From Lingula anatina (lineage: Eukaryota > Brachiopoda > Lingulata > Lingulida > Lingulidae): 64,000 bases of DNA. The notes below the pieces were generated by a model that made no database searches, was not told the DNA's origin, and saw only the letters and a list, made by a program, of their open reading frames with translations. The translations under genes and the position numbers were made by a program. Where the stretch lies: positions 87,384 through 151,383 of the forward strand of contig NW_019775790.1 of NCBI RefSeq assembly GCF_001039355.2, in the 5' to 3' direction. Positions within the stretch are counted from its first letter, which is position 1. Each line of letters opens with the position of its first letter. Positions 27,701-40,500 of the stretch are shown in pieces.

Positions 27701-28705
27701 TTAAAATTCTTTAACCTTTCTTAAAAGAGTATAGCGACTCTGAATAAGGACAGAGAGCATGGTAAAGGCATGAGCCTCATACATACTGTGGCATACAGTA
27801 TATATCATAATAAAGTTAGTTCTAGTGCCATTTAAAAAACCTATGGAGAGACAATAAAGAGACAAGACATATGTGACAAAAGGGTCTACCATTTAATATC
27901 GACAGAATAAGCAACTGGTAACATGTTTGCTTAATTAAATGCATCAGTTGTCTCATATCATAAACATGAAGACAACAAACTTTTAGAAAGGAGACTTGAT
28001 ACGGCACAGGTTGATTGAGGAGACTCATCAATATGCAATATTCAATGTATATCTGTCTTAATGGCAGTAACGAAATATGCATCACCGTTACATCAACCTA
28101 ATATAAAATGCACAAATTACCAAGATATTTTGTAACATCTATTTCTTTCGGGATTTCAACACACTTATACATGCAGCATGGATGGTAAACAATTTTCGGC
28201 TACCTCTTAGTATTGACTGTAAACTGGTTGCCCAGGCACTCCCTTCCACCATGCCTTCCCCCGGCTAAGACTCAAATGAGGACAAACAAATTAATAAGTA
28301 GCTGACAGTCAAATTCAAAGGATTTCCACAAGTTACACTATTTCTCCGAATTGCCAAATGTGATACCAAAACCATTTACCAAAAGCACAGTTATAACTTC
28401 GTAACTTGGACGATGTTACCTCAGCTTTTTGCGATACCTGGTGAAGCGCTTCTTTGTTTTCAGGTAAACGTTACTGAAATGAACAATCAGACCCGAGTTG
28501 TACCTTTCGTTTGTACAGAAACTGGGTCATAAAGCCGCTCATACAGGGGCTGCTAGCACAGATCACGCACCACATAGAAAGAAAAAACTTACACTTGTGA
28601 ATAAAAAATCACCTAACCATTATATATCTTACTTAGAATTTTGTTCTTACCGGGCATGCTATGGTTAAAATCAGCACGAATACACTGGCACAGCAGCGGC
28701 CGCAT
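104..28705 (-). CDS. BCL9: BCL9/legless-like Wnt co-activator, 5' part (partial gene, split by long introns)
   Basis: Nuclear adaptor that links Pygo to beta-catenin in Wnt transcription. The exons read on the minus strand are 28705-28651, 11924-11830, 1664-1460, 1256-1206 and 342-104. All have GT-AG borders and the phases fit (phase 1, 0, 1, 1, 0), giving 215 codons up to the window edge. The diagnostic stretch lies in the last exon: the motif IFVFSTSLANKASEAV followed by SILAFH matches the BCL9/legless HD1 segment that binds the Pygo PHD finger. The residues before it are low-complexity and rich in S, T, A, K and N, as in BCL9 N-termini. Two starts are possible: ATG at 28705 in exon 1, or the ATG at 11832-11830 (last codon of its exon), which would give MSRESNP, resembling the usual BCL9 start. 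The HD2 and C-terminal regions are outside the window. Positions 1-2 (CT on plus) could be the acceptor AG of the next exon. Confidence 0.8.
1206..1256 (-). CDS. BCL9: BCL9 small internal exon
   Basis: 51-nt exon between TTTTTACAG and GTGAGT, phase 1 in and 1 out. It encodes a polar, glycosylation-like sequence (MHNSTSEVKAENGT) with no recognisable domain. It was chosen because it restores the frame between the 205-nt and 239-nt exons. Being 51 nt (17 codons) it could be skipped without a frameshift. Confidence 0.7.
1460..1664 (-). CDS. BCL9: BCL9 internal exon, polar low-complexity
   Basis: 205-nt exon with acceptor AATTTCAG and donor GTTATT (a weak donor), phase 0 in and 1 out. It starts SRESNPDNSEASD and continues with a short helical, charged segment (ILKRQIADVTRMLHEKDKDK) and an ATASAETGQ-type tail. 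No domain is recognised. It joins the DPDTM end of the preceding exon in frame. Confidence 0.7.
5030..5640. repeat. Degenerate tandem repeat, unit about 150 bp
   Basis: Two clear direct copies lie at 5201-5350 and 5351-5493. They share TAAGTGGGGCATG, ATCATTAATCAAGACCAATA, TGTGTTACATTTTAACCAA, CACCATATGC-like and GACTAGCACCA blocks with scattered substitutions. Shorter related pieces (CAAGTGCAAYATAYACA, ATTAATARCAG, CAGCTGATCC) occur on both sides, at about 5040-5170 and 5570-5620, so the array was probably longer and has decayed. Confidence 0.75.
6395..6785. repeat. CT/CA microsatellites interleaved with a minisatellite of about 90 bp
   Basis: (CT)n runs at about 6401-6462 and 6720-6737 and (CA)n runs at 6652-6673 and 6737-6755 flank three copies of ATGAACAAAGGTAGACA (starting near 6499, 6587 and 6676) and two copies of GTATGTCTCTAGTTCGCA (6463-6480, 6558-6575). 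The long open frames here, rich in Arg-Glu or Cys-Val, are simply translations of the repeats. Confidence 0.8.
11830..11924 (-). CDS. BCL9: BCL9 exon 2 or 5' leader exon with CARD-like coding potential
   Basis: 95-nt exon with acceptor ATATTTCAG and donor GTGAGT. Phase 1 in and 0 out matches both exon 28651-28705 upstream and 1460-1664 downstream. The open frame contains RASLLLKHHVCKERQEELGD and ends DPDTM. The ATG that ends the exon may be the true start, in which case the rest is leader. The sequence before it resembles helices 3-4 of a death-fold (CARD) domain, but the match is weak and by eye only. Confidence 0.55.
14014..14117 (-). CDS. Possible alternative exon of the minus-strand gene (uncertain frame)
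   Basis: Exon-like block with strong acceptor TTTTTTGTTTCAG (exon from 14117) and donor AAAAAAAG|GTGAG. Two frames stay open. From 14117, phase 0 gives KLLEDPFKTVV and later WTLHKK, but it exits in phase 2, which does not fit the next exon. From a second acceptor (14104) the frame gives LKQLLPQKVQVCKYLKVLNS followed by GGLFTKK, exits in phase 1 and fits exon 11830-11924. If the 14117 form were spliced after exon 28651-28705 it would introduce a stop at once, so it may be a leader or regulatory exon. Confidence 0.35.
21696..22330. mobile_element. Foldback/MITE-like palindromic element, about 635 bp
   Basis: The ends are inverted: CCCTGTGGGAT at 21704-21714 and ATCCCACAGGG at 22314-22324. Inside, long arms at about 21880-21990 and 22085-22195 are near-perfect inverted repeats. 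AGGCCTACCCAACTACCAG on the left faces CTGGTAGTTGGGTAGGCCT on the right, and CAAGGTGTGCATCAGTACGC faces GCGTACTGATACACACCTTG. There is no coding capacity. I could not identify a target-site duplication or the superfamily. Confidence 0.75.
25939..25951. promoter_or_regulatory. Perfect DR1 nuclear-receptor-type half-site pair
   Basis: TGACCTTTGACCT is a perfect inverse of AGGTCAAAGGTCA (two AGGTCA half-sites separated by one base), the type bound by HNF4/RXR family receptors. It lies inside the 16.7-kb intron. A chance match or repeat-borne copy is quite possible. Confidence 0.3.
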
Positions 28706-28790
28706 CCCAACAGGACTCCATGTTGGATTATAATCTGTGATCACGTGCTCTCCAAGTTTCACGTTTATTGGCTACCAGTGGTTTAACCAA
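28706..28790 (-). promoter_or_regulatory. BCL9-side promoter: CACGTG E-box and CCAAT box
   Basis: Just upstream of the first minus-strand ATG (28705) lie CACGTG at 28742-28747, in the context TCACGTGC (close to the TFEB/CLEAR core), and ATTGG at 28767-28771, which reads CCAAT on minus. A short upstream frame starts at 28721 (MESCWDAAAAV, stop after 16 codons) and overlaps the main ATG in another frame. No TATA box is evident. Confidence 0.4.
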
Positions 28791-29913
28791 ACAAGCGGTA
28801 AAACATCAAAGAAAAGATAACAAAAGGCAGTAATATAGCTGGAAATTAGCATAGTATGTGGAATGTAATATTTATAAAAGAATAAAAAATCTCATTTTGC
28901 TAAAAACCGCCGTAGACCTTGTTTAGATTTACACAACTGGTATATAATATGTGTTTATTAGAAATTCACCCATTCATTGACAACGTCAAATAAAAGTAGC
29001 AGTAGGTTTCATGTTATAGTTCAGTTGACTGCCACTTTTTGTACGGTATTTTGTCAAAGATTATAGTTACATTTAGTAATTCTTTATCCTTCTTTGTTGG
29101 GATCTACAATGTAATGGAACCAATTAAACATCAAAGACTTTTGATAAAATAGTTAAATTAATGCTTCAAATATGCATCACCAATTACTTAAGACGAATAA
29201 AACGTTTTATTCATCCAAGCTCAGTGGCGGATTTAGAAGGGGTATCAAGGGGTCCTGCACCCCCCCCCCTTCGATTTCTGAAAAAAAATCACACTAATGT
29301 TCCCCTCTTGAAATTATAATTTTGAATAGTTGAATCATAGTTCTAAACCGTACCAAATGGCACCGTTCGCCCTCTTAAATACCAAAATTTTTCGGGGCCC
29401 TTCAGTGGGCCCCGAACCCCACGCCCGGGGGGGGGGGTAATCGGCTTTGCATTCGCGGACCCCCTTCAAGCTACCAGCTATATTTTCTACTAACACTTGA
29501 TCAAAAAGGCGGATGAAGAGACGTGGGGTGGAGCCGCATTTTTTTTTCTTATTTCTAAAAATTAATTCTCATATATTTGAGCATTGAAATCTTTAGTGAT
29601 GTTTTCCTACAATACTTGCTTCGCCTTAAAACAATTTGATTTAACTTTATTTCATGTCTGAATTTTAAATCGTGGACACAAACACACATGCATAAACACA
29701 CATTCATTCGTATCGCCCGCGTGCCCTCTCGGCATTCTGTCAGTCAGTTCAAATTCACCACAAGGTGTCAGCACTATATTGATAACAAGGTGAATGTCGC
29801 ATGCTGTAAACAACCTGGCGATGCGTTAAATTTCTCTCGCAAAAAAAAAAGCCCATTTTCATTTCTTTGAGAAACACATCCAGGAAGATTGATAAATATA
29901 TCCTCTCCAAAGC
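28791..29913. other. Intergenic region between BCL9 and LC3 starts (divergent pair)
   Basis: About 1.2 kb separates the two start codons. At about 29222-29490 there is a probable mobile-element remnant beginning CAGTGGCGGATTT, with a C-run at 29261 and a G-run near 29427. The 300 bp before the LC3 ATG shows no clear TATA box. No gene was seen. Confidence 0.4.
29222..29490. mobile_element. Possible non-autonomous DNA transposon remnant
   Basis: It starts CAGTGGCGGATTTAGAAGGG and near its other end has CGCGGACCCCCTTCAAGC, a roughly inverted, C/G-run-rich arrangement that recurs in many invertebrate genomes. It also contains the short palindrome GGGGCCCTTCAGTGGGCCCC. The assignment to a superfamily (hAT-like?) is only a guess. 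Confidence 0.3.
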
Positions 29914-31290
<1,377 letters not shown>

Positions 31291-31386
31291 AGACTGATGT
31301 TTTATAAACTATTTCATTGTTTTTATAATAATAAGTCAAAATGGTAAAAAAAAGAGTATTAGATAGAGTACAAATACCATGTGTTG

Positions 31387-31392
31387 AATAAA
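31387..31392 (+). terminator. Candidate polyadenylation signal for LC3
   Basis: AATAAA about 100 bp after the LC3 stop codon. A second AATAAA at 32050-32055 would give a longer 3' UTR. Confidence 0.4.
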
Positions 31393-33227
31393 ATTACTAT
31401 GGAACTGTTTAGTACTCTGACATTATCACTGTATGTTTTATGAATATTTACTCTTTTACCAACAGCCATATTTGTTGTACGAGTATTCTTATCTGCTGAT
31501 ATTGGATAGACCAACAGATTATTGAAGATCTGGTGAATGTGAAAATATAAATTAGTTATCACACTTGTATTATTATTAACATAAATAAGTAAACACTTAT
31601 TTATTATTTTTTCTTTTTACTATTTTTATTGTAATCTTTTATTTGCAAGGAGGGCTTTTACAGTTTGTGAGAGGGTTGAAGATGATGTCATTTACTGTTG
31701 ACATTTTGAGAGCATTATGCAGCAAATATTTTGTTCCTTATAATCCACATCTTAGCTAGCTGCAGAAGCAGGGCCATAGCCACTGATTTCAAAGGGGAGT
31801 TCTTTTTCTGAAAAAGTGGACATTTTACCATGAAACCTTTATGTACCTAGATCAGTTTTTGCCCAGAGGAGACCTTTTCCTGGCGAAAAAAGGGGTTTAT
31901 TCAAGACCCCCCTCTCCTTCCCTGGTGCCTGAGTAGATAACTTGTATATATTAATGTATATAAATAGTGTTGATAATTCATGTAATTTATTAGGGTATTA
32001 AATGGAATGTTAAGTATACATTGTAATGTGGTATTCTGAGGCATAAAACAATAAACAGCTGTAATACCTAACAAAATTATTTTCCCTTTTTTTTTTTACT
32101 TTCCTGGGAACTTAAAATCAATACTGTGTCGTAGTTGTCCTAGCAACAAATGAAGAAAGTATCAGTAAATGAAACAGTGACAGTCACATTTTTTATCAAT
32201 CAGTAATCACTGAAGTTATTTGTGGTGATAAGCAGTCTAAATATGCCACTGGTTCATTTATTGTCACGTAAATGGTATAGAAAGGGACTGCAATTATCCT
32301 TCACCTACGTGATTCTTATCAGTGTTTTTCAGATGTCTTGTTTCATTGGCAAAGTAACTGGCAACCAACATTTTGCTTGCATTGTTCTTTGCACAAAATC
32401 GAAAAGGAAAATGTCACTTAATGCAAGTATTTAACTTGGATGTATTTTTTTTTCAGACTTTCATCTTATAATTTTGTAAACAAAGTAGAAAATCAAAATT
32501 TAGATTCTAGTCTTTTCAGTTAGCACACTGTCGCAGCTGATGTACTACTGAGTATATAAATCTCATTCAACTATTATAATCATACACTTGAGCATACATT
32601 TAATGTGAAATTTATTGGAATGTAAATTTAACTTGAGAAAACTTTAAGGCTTGGTGGAAAATTATTCCAATAGAGGGATTCTGATCAATTTTTTTCCATA
32701 ATATCCAATGAAAATTTTACCTCGACCATTCATACAAAACGGTGTTTAAACATATTTTCCTGATCATCTCAAAAAGATATATTTATGGTCATGGTAATAA
32801 TTTATTGATCCATTTATGATCCTTTGCCACAATCAGTTTACATGGATGATTTCAAAGATTCTACAAATAAAATTGACAAAATGATATTGAAATATATATA
32901 TTAATATAAATACCAGAACATGTTCAATACGGATAGGATTTCTCCCTCTATTATAAACTTGTACAAAAAACAAAACTCCTGTATGCGTATATGTAGAAAC
33001 AATGAATAAAATAAAATTACTATATATTTCTGCATGTGCACTTGAAAGAAATTTCAAATCTTGTATGCTTTTCTGCAGGATTGGTAAAATTTCTACTGGT
33101 ATACAAATGTTAGCAGGAGTTATCACATGGTACAATATCAATTCAGCTGAAAAACACTTGGTTCTGACAATGGTCTTGTATGTGATACAATGTTGCCTTT
33201 GCCAGTTGCAAATCATATCAGATAAAT
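31393..33227. other. 3' flanks of LC3 (plus) and CTBS (minus), convergent
   Basis: AT-rich, no gene recognised. It holds the likely 3' UTRs of the two convergent genes. TTTATT at 32801-32806 is a candidate polyA signal for CTBS on the minus strand, about 420 bp past its stop. Confidence 0.4.
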
Positions 33228-36200
33228 TCAGTGAATCAAAGTCTTCTTTTTCTCATTTAGTTTCTTGTAACTTGGAAGGGCACCCCACATTTGATCTCTC
33301 TGTTTCTTCCCTTCTGCAGTGTCAGAATAATCCAAAGTATCAGCGTTCCACATTCCAACCCCTCTTAGACCAAGGCTCTGGGCATATTTGTACTTGTATG
33401 TCAGGCTCTCAGGATCATCATACCAGAATTGGGACCATTTTTTGGTAGCAGGATCCTTAAACAAGGATGTAAAATGCAAAGTAATTAAGTGGTGGACAAA
33501 ATTGAAATGTTTCAAAATTTTAAGTTAAATATTTTTTCTTACATCATTCAACAAAGATTATATTTATTCACATTTATATTAAAGACTGACTTAATGTTCT
33601 GATGATTAAACTAATTATGATGTACATGTACCAATATACATATACAAAACTAGACTTCTGTCTTTTTTTTTTGAATGAAAGCCATGTTTTGTTAGATCTT
33701 AATTACAGAATCTCAGTTTTCATGACAGTTTCCTTTCATCAAATCAAGAAGTCTCTTCAAACATGCAGGGATCTAGATCAATTTGGTAACTGCATGTATA
33801 ATAATTACTTATAATTATCTCTGTTCATAAAAGGGCAAAAACCTTGTCATACCAATCTAGCTCACTTTTATAAGCTTCTTGAATATTAAATTATATGAAC
33901 TAAAGTGTGCTTATATGATTGCTCATTGTACCTGATAATCGAAAAATGGAGACTTTGCAATGTCATCCCACTGTCTTCCTGATTTTGAAGCTGGAAGATA
34001 ATTTTCTATGATCTCCTTGTAATTAATCTGGGACCCAGCTGCATCACTGCAGTTCACCCCTCGAAAAGGCACATGTTTGATATAACAGGTGGTTCGATTA
34101 CTCTGAAAATATTAAGAACGATATAAAATTTAAAGGACATAGTCACTACAATGATAGGAAAAGGGGTAGTAAGAGTTCACCTGATGCAATGGAGTATTTA
34201 AAATATGTATTACTTAATCTGGCACAAATTTTATATTTTACCATAAAAAAACATTTTAAGCAAACTAAATTCCTAGTATCTGTTTTCAGTGCATTGCTTG
34301 CCTTTTATGTACATGTACTAAGTAAACAGACATGCTGAAACTGTCAGTCCAATCTGTCATGACCGGCAAAATTTGTTTGGACCGGTAAAAAATTGGACTT
34401 GGTAGGTCCAAAGGACCGACAGGAGTTTTAAGAACCGCAATTTTGAATTTACAGTCATCATTCGACATACTTCACTAATAAAATTATATAAAACCCAAAG
34501 CATTTTTACCCTTCCATTTCAAACCGATCACATTCACAAAGTAAACTACCTAATCGTAGTGTCCGTCTCAATTGAATAGGGCGATTTTGGGTCTGGCAAA
34601 AATCCATTTGGTTCGGCAAATTTTTCATTATTGCCGGTCCAAATGTCCGGCCATTCTGAAACCTTTTCAGCATGTCTGAGAAAAGTAAAAATCTTCACCT
34701 TCCAATATGAAAGATTATGCCTGGATTATTAGTTGCATTATGACAGTTTTATATAAAATTATTCATTTCTTACTTTAGTATTTGCTTATTTATTTTAGTA
34801 GATCTTTAACTTAACAATTTTATGCACAGGGCCTAAGGTCACTTAGATTTAACAAGAATATGTGCACACCCTAATTACCTTTTGTGACCTTTTGACACAA
34901 GGGTACTTATAACCATACCATGGTACCCCTAATACCAGTTTACTTGGGTCAATACCCAAGTCTAAGAACCTTTTTAATCCTGAAAGTGTATATAAAATCC
35001 ATATAAAGGTATTGTTTAATACTCAAGTCTTTTGAAAGTTGTTCTGATGTTGTTGGATTACAGTAAATTTGTTGACAGCTAGCGTAAGAACACCGACAAT
35101 TTCTTCAATTTTATCAACAATGTCTGACATGACACATGGCAAGCATATGATCATTGCAAACACATGAAAACAATATTGCTTTAGGATCAAGAAAAAATGA
35201 ATACAACAGCATCATTTACCGCTACTTGTCTTTTGTAAACCTGAATTTGGTCCAGCCACACAATCAGGTCCAAATATTTGACTTTGTTCATCATATGCCA
35301 TGACAAAGAGGAAGTCAGTGAGATTGGCCATAGGAACTGTGTCATAACATCTTCCATCAATGCAGTCAGGGGACCATGCTATGTCAAAAGTGACCTAAAG
35401 AAAGAAGAACAATAAAATTTATCCTCTGAGACATCTCTGGTGATTTAAAGAAAAAGACCAACAACTTATTGGACTCAAGGTGCCAACACATACAGGTAAA
35501 CATTATTTAAGAATTTTTTATGCAAGGAGTCATCCTAAAGCCAAGCAATTTTTAAAGAGTTCTCAAAATCTTTGAAAGGCACCCTAGAACTGATATATTT
35601 TCCATATATATACAAACTTCAAAAAGTTAAAACATCTGAAAATTTAGATAGACACTATTAATATCTTCAAGACACATACACACACAGACACACACACACA
35701 CACACACACTTACCTACAAAAAGTGTATTTAAAGGGAACAAGCAAAGATTTTGAACATGTTCTAAGAGCATAAATCCCTTATTGTTGAATTTACCTAAAC
35801 TTTTAAAACATAAATTGACAGATAGATGCCTTTAATCAATTCCAGAAACTTAAGTAACCATGTTTACCGTGTCCTATTCAACCTCGGTAGTCAGATGTTT
35901 TGATTTTTCCAAAATTGTTACATAGTCATGGTATCAGGAAAGGAAGATTTAAGGATGGTAAGTCGGGAGAAAATGCCCTTTACCCCAGGAAAATTCAATA
36001 ATTATGAGTTTTGGTGGCAAAATCCTGGCTCGTGTCCTTTTAATGTTAGTTTATCATCTTAAGCAATTCAAAACAGGGTAAAAAGGCAAAAGTCCATTTA
36101 AACCACCAGCACTGTGCTCTTGCAATAGTAAACTAAAACAAATCACCTGATAGCTACTATTGGCTTCTTTGAATAAAACATAGCTGAGTCCAACTACAAT

Positions 36201-37209
36201 CCTCAGACCAAACCGCACTGTCGTATTGTCTTTGGGGATAGGATCCTCAAAATCTATGTTTATGCCATCCAAAAAGTGGTCATGTACATACTCCCATTCC
36301 TGAGACACCCATTTGGAAATATCATGCTCTTCAGTTAAATTTTGGAGTGGAAAATTTGCTAATAAGAAAACAAATGAAAACCATAAAATTATAAGGTACA
36401 CATAACCACTATGGTTCAATTCTATGCATGCAAAGATCAGAGCAAGAACACTCAAGATCAAAATCTGACATTAATGACAAAAACATTGAAATCTACAAGT
36501 TTTTTAGAAAAAAAGCATGGCAACATTCACACATTTCTCAACACCTAAGCCAATGTACTAGTACACTCCCGTGTATCTACATGTAGTCTAATAAACTTTC
36601 AAAAATATGGTTGTTACTCACAGATTTTCACTGCTCTTGCATTATTCTTATGTGCATGGCACATCAGCTGTGCATCATAAAAACCAACCATGACGACAGT
36701 TGTTATTTTGCTCCAGTCATAAAGCTTCCAGTTATGTGATGACAAGGCAAAGATAAATACCTGAAACAATAGAAGGACAATGGTAAGGCATATGGGCTCT
36801 AACGTTTGATTTGATCAGGTACCTCAACTATAAGGACTGAATTGTTGTTTATACCAACATGCGATTCAATTAATCAGGTAAGTAAATCAATTTGCCATTG
36901 TCATTTTAAGAAAACAGTTCAATTGGCTCCACAGTGTATTTATTGTAAAGTGAAAAGAACTTCATAAAGTAATCGGTTATTCGTAGACAGCAAAAGAGTG
37001 TTGATCAGACAGTTATCTTACATACAGTGAGAAAAAATATGGTTCTGTACCTCTTTTCTGTTTGGATCAGGTCCAATTGGAGCCTGACATAAAGATTCGT
37101 CTGCACAAGGACATTTCGGTGGTTGTTTCACGGAACCAACGTTTTGTGACAATATTAATGAGCTACATACGACCAGCGTTGCCCAAAACTTAGCAAAACA
37201 CATCTTCAT
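33228..37209 (-). CDS. CTBS: Di-N-acetylchitobiase (GH18 lysosomal glycosidase)
   Basis: Lysosomal exo-glycosidase that splits the reducing-end GlcNAc from the chitobiose core of N-glycan fragments. Exons on minus: 37209-37051, 36760-36622, 36358-36147, 35394-35220, 34979-34879, 34102-33932 and 33455-33228. All are GT-AG and the phases fit, giving 394 aa (the human protein is about 385). Residues 1-26 form a signal peptide (core FWATLVVCSSLIL). Then come CPCADESLCQ, typical of the chitobiase N-terminus; DGINIDFE at 130-137 (GH18 DxxDxDxE, acid/base Glu137); DIAWSPDCIDGRCYD; FVMAYDEQSQIF; VLGVPWYGYKYPC; VPFRGVNCSDAAG; WYDDPESL; and GVGMWNADTLDYS. The start is the first ATG; the frame extends upstream only without ATG. 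The catalytic residues look intact. The gene is divergent from synaptojanin. Confidence 0.95.
34327..34679. mobile_element. Foldback element inside a CTBS intron, about 353 bp
   Basis: CAGACATGCTGAAA at 34327-34340 is mirrored by TTTTCAGCATGTCTG at 34665-34679. Inside, ACCGGCAAAATTTG faces a related CAAATTTTTC...GCCGGTCC arm, so the element is an imperfect palindrome with terminal inverted repeats. It is non-coding and lies within the intron between the sixth (34102-33932) and fifth (34979-34879) CTBS exons. The superfamily is not identified. Confidence 0.65.
35668..35710. repeat. (CA)n microsatellite in a CTBS intron
   Basis: An imperfect CA run in the intron between the third and fourth exons. 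No other function was seen. Confidence 0.8.
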
Positions 37210-37551
37210 CGCTTGCGCCTGAAGTTCAATTCTCAAATATGCTGTAAATCTCGAAAATCAGCATTAATATCAATAAAATAAATACACTGGCCTCAACAGG
37301 GTGCAGACATTTTGGACAGATTTGATCATGTGACCACACGGGAAGTGGTGAGATATCTTCTGTGTTAAGACTTAAGTGCATAATCTTTATGGTGCAATTG
37401 ATTGAAAATAAGTCAAAACAGTCGAGGAATAAAACACTGCAAGTAACTTTTCTCTTTTGTGTAAGAAAAAAACAAGAATAAAATAGTAATCAGTTCGAGA
37501 TTTGACGATGTTTCACGAGATGTAAAAAATCCGGAAATCGATCCTCTGAAA
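37210..37551. promoter_or_regulatory. Shared bidirectional promoter region of CTBS and synaptojanin
   Basis: Only 342 bp lie between the divergent start codons. It contains TCATGTGA at 37326-37333 (an M-box/CLEAR-like E-box of the MITF/TFEB type), GGGAAGTG at 37340-37347 and CCGGAAAT at 37531-37538 (both ETS-like). No convincing TATA box is seen on either strand, as usual for broad housekeeping promoters. Confidence 0.5.
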
Positions 37552-40500
37552 ATGGCGATGAGCAAAAGCTTTCGAGTTTATCATAAGTTGGAACCACCCT
37601 ACAGCGTTCTGTTAGAGTGTAGGAACAAAGAAGATACTTTGATGTTTGAGTCAAATGCAGTGGCAGTCTTAAGTAAGTTACTGGGTCCTTTAGAACGTAG
37701 GGTTTTCATTTGACTTTAGTCAAGCATCAAATTTCCTTTACTACTGTAGGTTTGCTTTGCCTTTACTTTACAGTACTTAGGGCTTCAGGCACCAGTGCTT
37801 CCACTCTACATAAATCCATGGCTTATATCCACTCCAATTGGTATTTCTCTCTTGGGGGAGGGGGGAGGGGGTCTGGATTAATCCTTAGTGTAGTGCACAT
37901 GGTTTTAGCCAAGATTTTGAAACTGTCTGGCTAAATTTACTTCAGCAATAAAAAAGTGTGTGTGTGTATAATATGTGTGTGTGAGCGCACGCGCATACTA
38001 GTCTTTTGATAACATGCACACTCATCTATAGTATGAAATAGTGAGGCTCCAAAAATACACATCACATTTTAGTACAGTACAGGGGAACATGCATGCCCAA
38101 GATACAATTGCCAAACAGGAGTAAGATCAATAGTGTTTACAAATTTTCATTTCTGCTCTAACAGACTATCCAAATTACTGCTGGGTGGCTCACTGGCTAA
38201 ACCCTTGGTAGTATAACAAGTTGATAATATAATAAGTTTATAATAGACAATTCTGATTCGTGTCGACTCAATGATGAAATTCATCACTGAGTTGACAGGA
38301 ATTATTTGACGGAGATGAAGCTAAAAATTTGACTAGGCTATGTTCCATGGATTTCACTTGCAAATATGTTTCAATCATGCATGTTTTACATAATGACAGG
38401 ATAAAAATAGTTTTTGTATTGTACTTGAAGTTCAACAAGAAACCCTGAAGGCAGAAAGAGCTGTATACAAGTAAATGCATATAATAAATGTCATAGTTAT
38501 AAGCAGTACCTGTAGCAGAGCCCTAAAATTTAGCGTTGCAAGTTTCCCGTGAAGTCTTGTTTTCCTTGTAATATTTTAATATTATCCAATAAATGTCTAA
38601 TGAGATGAAAAATTGGGTGAATCAAATAAAGGTCTGTCCTTGCTAAATTTAACATCATTTAAGCATTTTGTAATAGAAACAACAAGAATATTAAAAAATG
38701 TCTTTCTAAAAATGTATCCTGATACTATTTTCCTTTCAACTTTGATATGCACATATCATACTGCTTTCCTTACTTTTTCTTGCAACCTTGTTTGAAATTT
38801 TTGATTAACTGACTCTGCTTATCATATAGGTCTTCTATGATAAATTAAGGAAGTAATTTTTCATCCTGAATTTGGTACAGTTAAAAAAACACGAGCTAAT
38901 GTTTTGAATGTAAATAGCACAAGTGGCTATTTGACTAAAACATGACTGAATTCAACAGATGGTCATAAGTACATACCAGAGATAGTATTTTATTCTTAAA
39001 AATGCATTTGGGGTCAAATTTTTGTGGAAGGACCCGACCAAAAACCACCATGTAGTTTCAAGGAGATAACTTGGAGAAATACCAAAGGATAGTGTTTCAT
39101 ATTAACCCATAAATGAAATTTGAATGGATATTTTCTGCTCATTTTAATCAAAGCAATATTGCAATTGCACTGATCTTAGTAGAAGAAATGGGTGTAGGAT
39201 TGACATAATTGGACTCATGTGAGTATTAGCTCTGATTTAACTTAGCGATTGCTTGATTTATTCTTGTTATATTGCCTATAATGAGAACTTATTGAATGGT
39301 CTGTGATAAATATTAATTCATTGAATATGTTCTGTTCATTATTCTGTAGGTGATGTAGAGACAGAGACAATAAAAAAGCAATATACAAAGATTGTGGATG
39401 CCTATGGTTGTCTAGGTGTACTTACTCTGAGTATAGGTAAGTGTGTCTTTCAGAGTTTGTGCTCTCATTTTCATTTATTAATTATATAAGCCATACAGTA
39501 TATTACACATACATACATACACATATTGAATGCTGTCTACTTGTGAAATTTGTTTACAGCAAGATGGGTGTAAAAATAGCTGTAATGAAAAGTTCAATTC
39601 CTATGAGGCACGAAGGTGATATTTAAATATTCACTTAAAAATATAGATTTCATCACATGTAATTGAAAGAACCTTTAGATTCAGCATGATTTGTTTAACT
39701 AATTTTTAATCTTTTTTTTCTTCTTCATAATAGAATAGTCTTATAGGTAATAAAAATGGATCAAGGCAGGCATGTACTAATGCTGCATTTTCTTCAGTAT
39801 TGATTTAACAGTAACATCCAGACAGTAATATGCCTCACGAATGCATACAGTTCTTTCAAATTGAAATTGATGATTTTCTCTGCTGGGCTTATATTGACTA
39901 GAGTTGCTGCCCTTGTCTGCCTCCATCTGCATTAGCGTTTTGCTCGAAATCAATAATTCTTCTCAGAAAGTCATCACCTACTGAATTTTACCCTTGAAAA
40001 AGTGGCAAATAATCTGTATGACTGGGCTTGAAGTGCTGTCTGATCAGATAATTTTATTATGGGGATTTATCTATGTATCTATGATTGAAAACACTTCAAA
40101 CATCATTTGAAATAGATTTAAATTCCACAGTATGTAGAATATTTTATCTAGTTTGCTAATGTAATGTGGGGAAGAATAATTTGATTCCAAGTGCAAGGAA
40201 GCTGATTTTAGTGATAATTTGATAAGAGGAAGGTTTGTTTCCTGAGATAACCATGAAATGATTTAATAATGGGACAAACTTCAAACTGTAGGATAACCTA
40301 GTTTTTACTACTGAATCAATAAAGATTGCAAAAGAATTTCAATTTACATTGTAATATTATTGACAATCATCATTTTGGTATTTTTTCTTGATAGGCTCAT
40401 GATTTACTTTATTTGCTGTCATTCATTTCAGTCCAGGATGGAGCTCTGGTAAATGTGCTGTACCTAGTTCTTGTAACAGGCTGTATATCAGTGGGGAAGA

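Larger units (their letters stand above)
11925..28650 (-). other. BCL9 first intron of about 16.7 kb
   Basis: Mostly AT-rich sequence without convincing genes. It contains the possible exon at 14014-14117, a foldback element at about 21696-22330, C-runs at 24259 and 24369, a perfect DR1 nuclear-receptor-type site at 25939-25951 and a (GA)n run at about 27005-27021. Long open frames such as the one at 25570-25968 on minus have no domain and no exon borders. Confidence 0.45.

Noticed and set aside
28673-28721. Short frame MESCWDAAAAV upstream of BCL9
   Set aside because: Only 16 codons; at most an upstream ORF overlapping the main start.
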